From: an uncultured Lachnospiraceae bacterium
Lineage (GTDB): Bacteria; Bacillota_A; Clostridia; Lachnospirales; Lachnospiraceae
Direction: 5' to 3'
DNA length: 6,149 bases
Assembly (NCBI GenBank): GCA_910588595.1
Contig: CAJUQU010000256.1
Coordinates: forward strand, 1 to 6,149
This document shows, one piece after another, positions 5,869 through 6,149 of this stretch. How positions within the stretch are numbered: position 1 is the first letter of the stretch; each line of letters starts with the position of its first letter. Under the pieces are notes generated by a model, which had not been told where the DNA came from, searched no databases, and saw only the letters and a list, made by a program, of their open reading frames with translations. A program made the translations under genes and the position numbers.

Positions 5869-5898
5869 GCGTTTCCGGGGAACTGTATTCCGGGATCA

Positions 5899-5941
5899 GA
5901 AAAAGCCGTCACTTTTCAATTTATGAAGTGGCGGCTTTTTC
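5899..5941 (+). terminator. Intrinsic terminator-like hairpin 2 upstream of parA
   Basis: GAAAAAGCCGTCACTT (5899-5914) pairs with AAGTGGCGGCTTTTTC (5926-5941), 16 bp with one wobble, loop of 11 nt. The A tract on the left and T tract on the right make it a likely bidirectional terminator. It ends 45 bp before the parA start codon, so parA transcripts starting upstream must pass it. Confidence 0.8.
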
Positions 5942-5974
5942 TATTTCCAGAAGCAACCACAACGAATTAGAAAC

Positions 5975-5989
5975 GAGGTGATTATCTTG
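5975..5989 (+). promoter_or_regulatory. parA ribosome binding site fixing a TTG start
   Basis: GAGGTG at 5975-5980 lies 6 bases before TTG at 5987-5989. No ATG or GTG in this frame gives a sensible ParA start: the conserved first strand IIAIANQKGG begins four codons after TTG. TTG is therefore the best start. Confidence 0.75.
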
Positions 5990-6149
5990 AACACGCAAAT
6001 CATCGCCATCGCCAATCAAAAGGGAGGTGTGGGCAAAACCACAACCTGTGCCAATTTAGGGATTGGGCTGGCACAGGCCGGAAAGAAAGTGCTTCTCATT
6101 GACGGGGACCCGCAAGGGAGCCTGACCATCAGCCTGGGCAATCCCCAGC
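5987..6149 (+). CDS. parA: ParA/Soj-family partition ATPase, 3' end beyond window
   Basis: The first 54 codons of a ParA-type ATPase, open to the window edge. The protein starts IIAIANQKGGVGKTT at residues 5-19, which holds the deviant Walker A motif KGGVGKTT (12-19) with both Lys residues. LLIDGDPQGS at 36-45 is the Walker A' region (D39, D41), typical of partition ParA. ParA dimers bind DNA and ATP and with ParB-like partners segregate plasmids or excised elements. The details NQKGGVGKTTTCANLG and DGDPQGSLTISLGNPQ match my recollection of ICE-borne ParA in Clostridia better than chromosomal Soj. A parB-like gene would be expected next but lies outside. The start is TTG with a good ribosome binding site. 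The upstream promoter and two hairpins suggest controlled expression. Confidence 0.88.
   Translation, partial: MNTQIIAIANQKGGVGKTTTCANLGIGLAQAGKKVLLIDGDPQGSLTISLGNPQ

Larger units (their letters stand above)
5607..6149 (+). mobile_element. Probable left end of an integrated conjugative-type element (partial)
   Basis: Just after the rpsI terminator the sequence changes character: about 380 bp without genes, dense in short direct and inverted repeats, then a ParA gene whose N-terminus resembles, from memory, ParA of Tn1549-like ICEs in Clostridia. Codon use in that fragment is richer in C-ending codons than the chromosomal genes here. Ribosomal protein genes including rpsI are known landing sites for ICEs in streptococci, which fits. 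Limits: no integrase, relaxase, or second copy of an attachment repeat is in the window, so the exact border is unknown and the start given is simply the end of the terminator. A non-mobile strain-specific island is the alternative. Confidence 0.55.

Noticed and set aside
5923..5970. 15-codon mini-ORF (ATG 5923 to TAG 5970) as an attenuator leader peptide before parA
   Set aside because: No ribosome binding site precedes it and its start lies in the loop of terminator hairpin 2. No run of regulatory codons is seen.
5500..5986. Second copy of the rpsI 3' end as a visible attachment-site direct repeat
   Set aside because: I looked for a repeat of the last 25-30 bases of rpsI downstream and found none in the window. 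If one exists it would be at the unseen far end of the element.
1..6149. CRISPR array, tRNA, rRNA, insertion sequence, ECF S-component gene
   Set aside because: No regularly spaced long repeats, tRNA-like cloverleaf, transposase motifs or S-component-like membrane gene were seen on either strand.

Overview
The window reads as the start of a contig from a low-to-mid GC Gram-positive, most likely a Clostridia member of the Lachnospiraceae type. That placement rests on gene order, AGGAGG-type ribosome binding sites, the protein sequences and a consensus sigma-A promoter. It is inference, because no taxonomic marker was searched.

Bases 1-49 are not genomic. They match the Illumina TruSeq index-side adapter, including an 8-base index, so genomic sequence begins at about base 50.

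Bases 53-5606 are an ordinary chromosomal block, all on the plus strand: a J-domain protein, then ecfA1, ecfA2 and ecfT (the shared energizing module of group II ECF vitamin transporters), then truA (tRNA pseudouridine synthase), then rplM and rpsI (ribosomal proteins L13 and S9), closed by a strong intrinsic terminator. The order ecfA1-ecfA2-ecfT-truA-rplM-rpsI is the well-known Firmicutes continuation of the large ribosomal protein cluster after rplQ. The J-domain gene directly ahead of ecfA1 is the less standard member. The first five genes show no internal promoter I can defend and probably share transcripts. rplM-rpsI has its own near-perfect promoter at 4468-4496 and a leader of about 178 nt that may be an L13 autoregulatory leader.

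Bases 5607-6149 look like the left end of an integrated mobile element placed just after rpsI. There is a gene-free stretch of about 380 bp rich in short repeats and dyads, followed by a TTG-started ParA ATPase gene cut by the window end. Its N-terminus closely resembles, from memory, ParA proteins of Tn1549-like integrative and conjugative elements. The gene-free stretch holds imperfect GTGGTT...ATAACC repeats, three 8-bp repeats phased exactly 10 bp apart, a good promoter overlapping that array, and two tandem intrinsic-terminator hairpins between the promoter and parA.

No wholly new system is evident. The points most worth following are the adapter contamination and the false start codon it creates, the element junction after rpsI, and the promoter, phased repeats and double terminator ahead of parA, which could be an attenuation-type switch.
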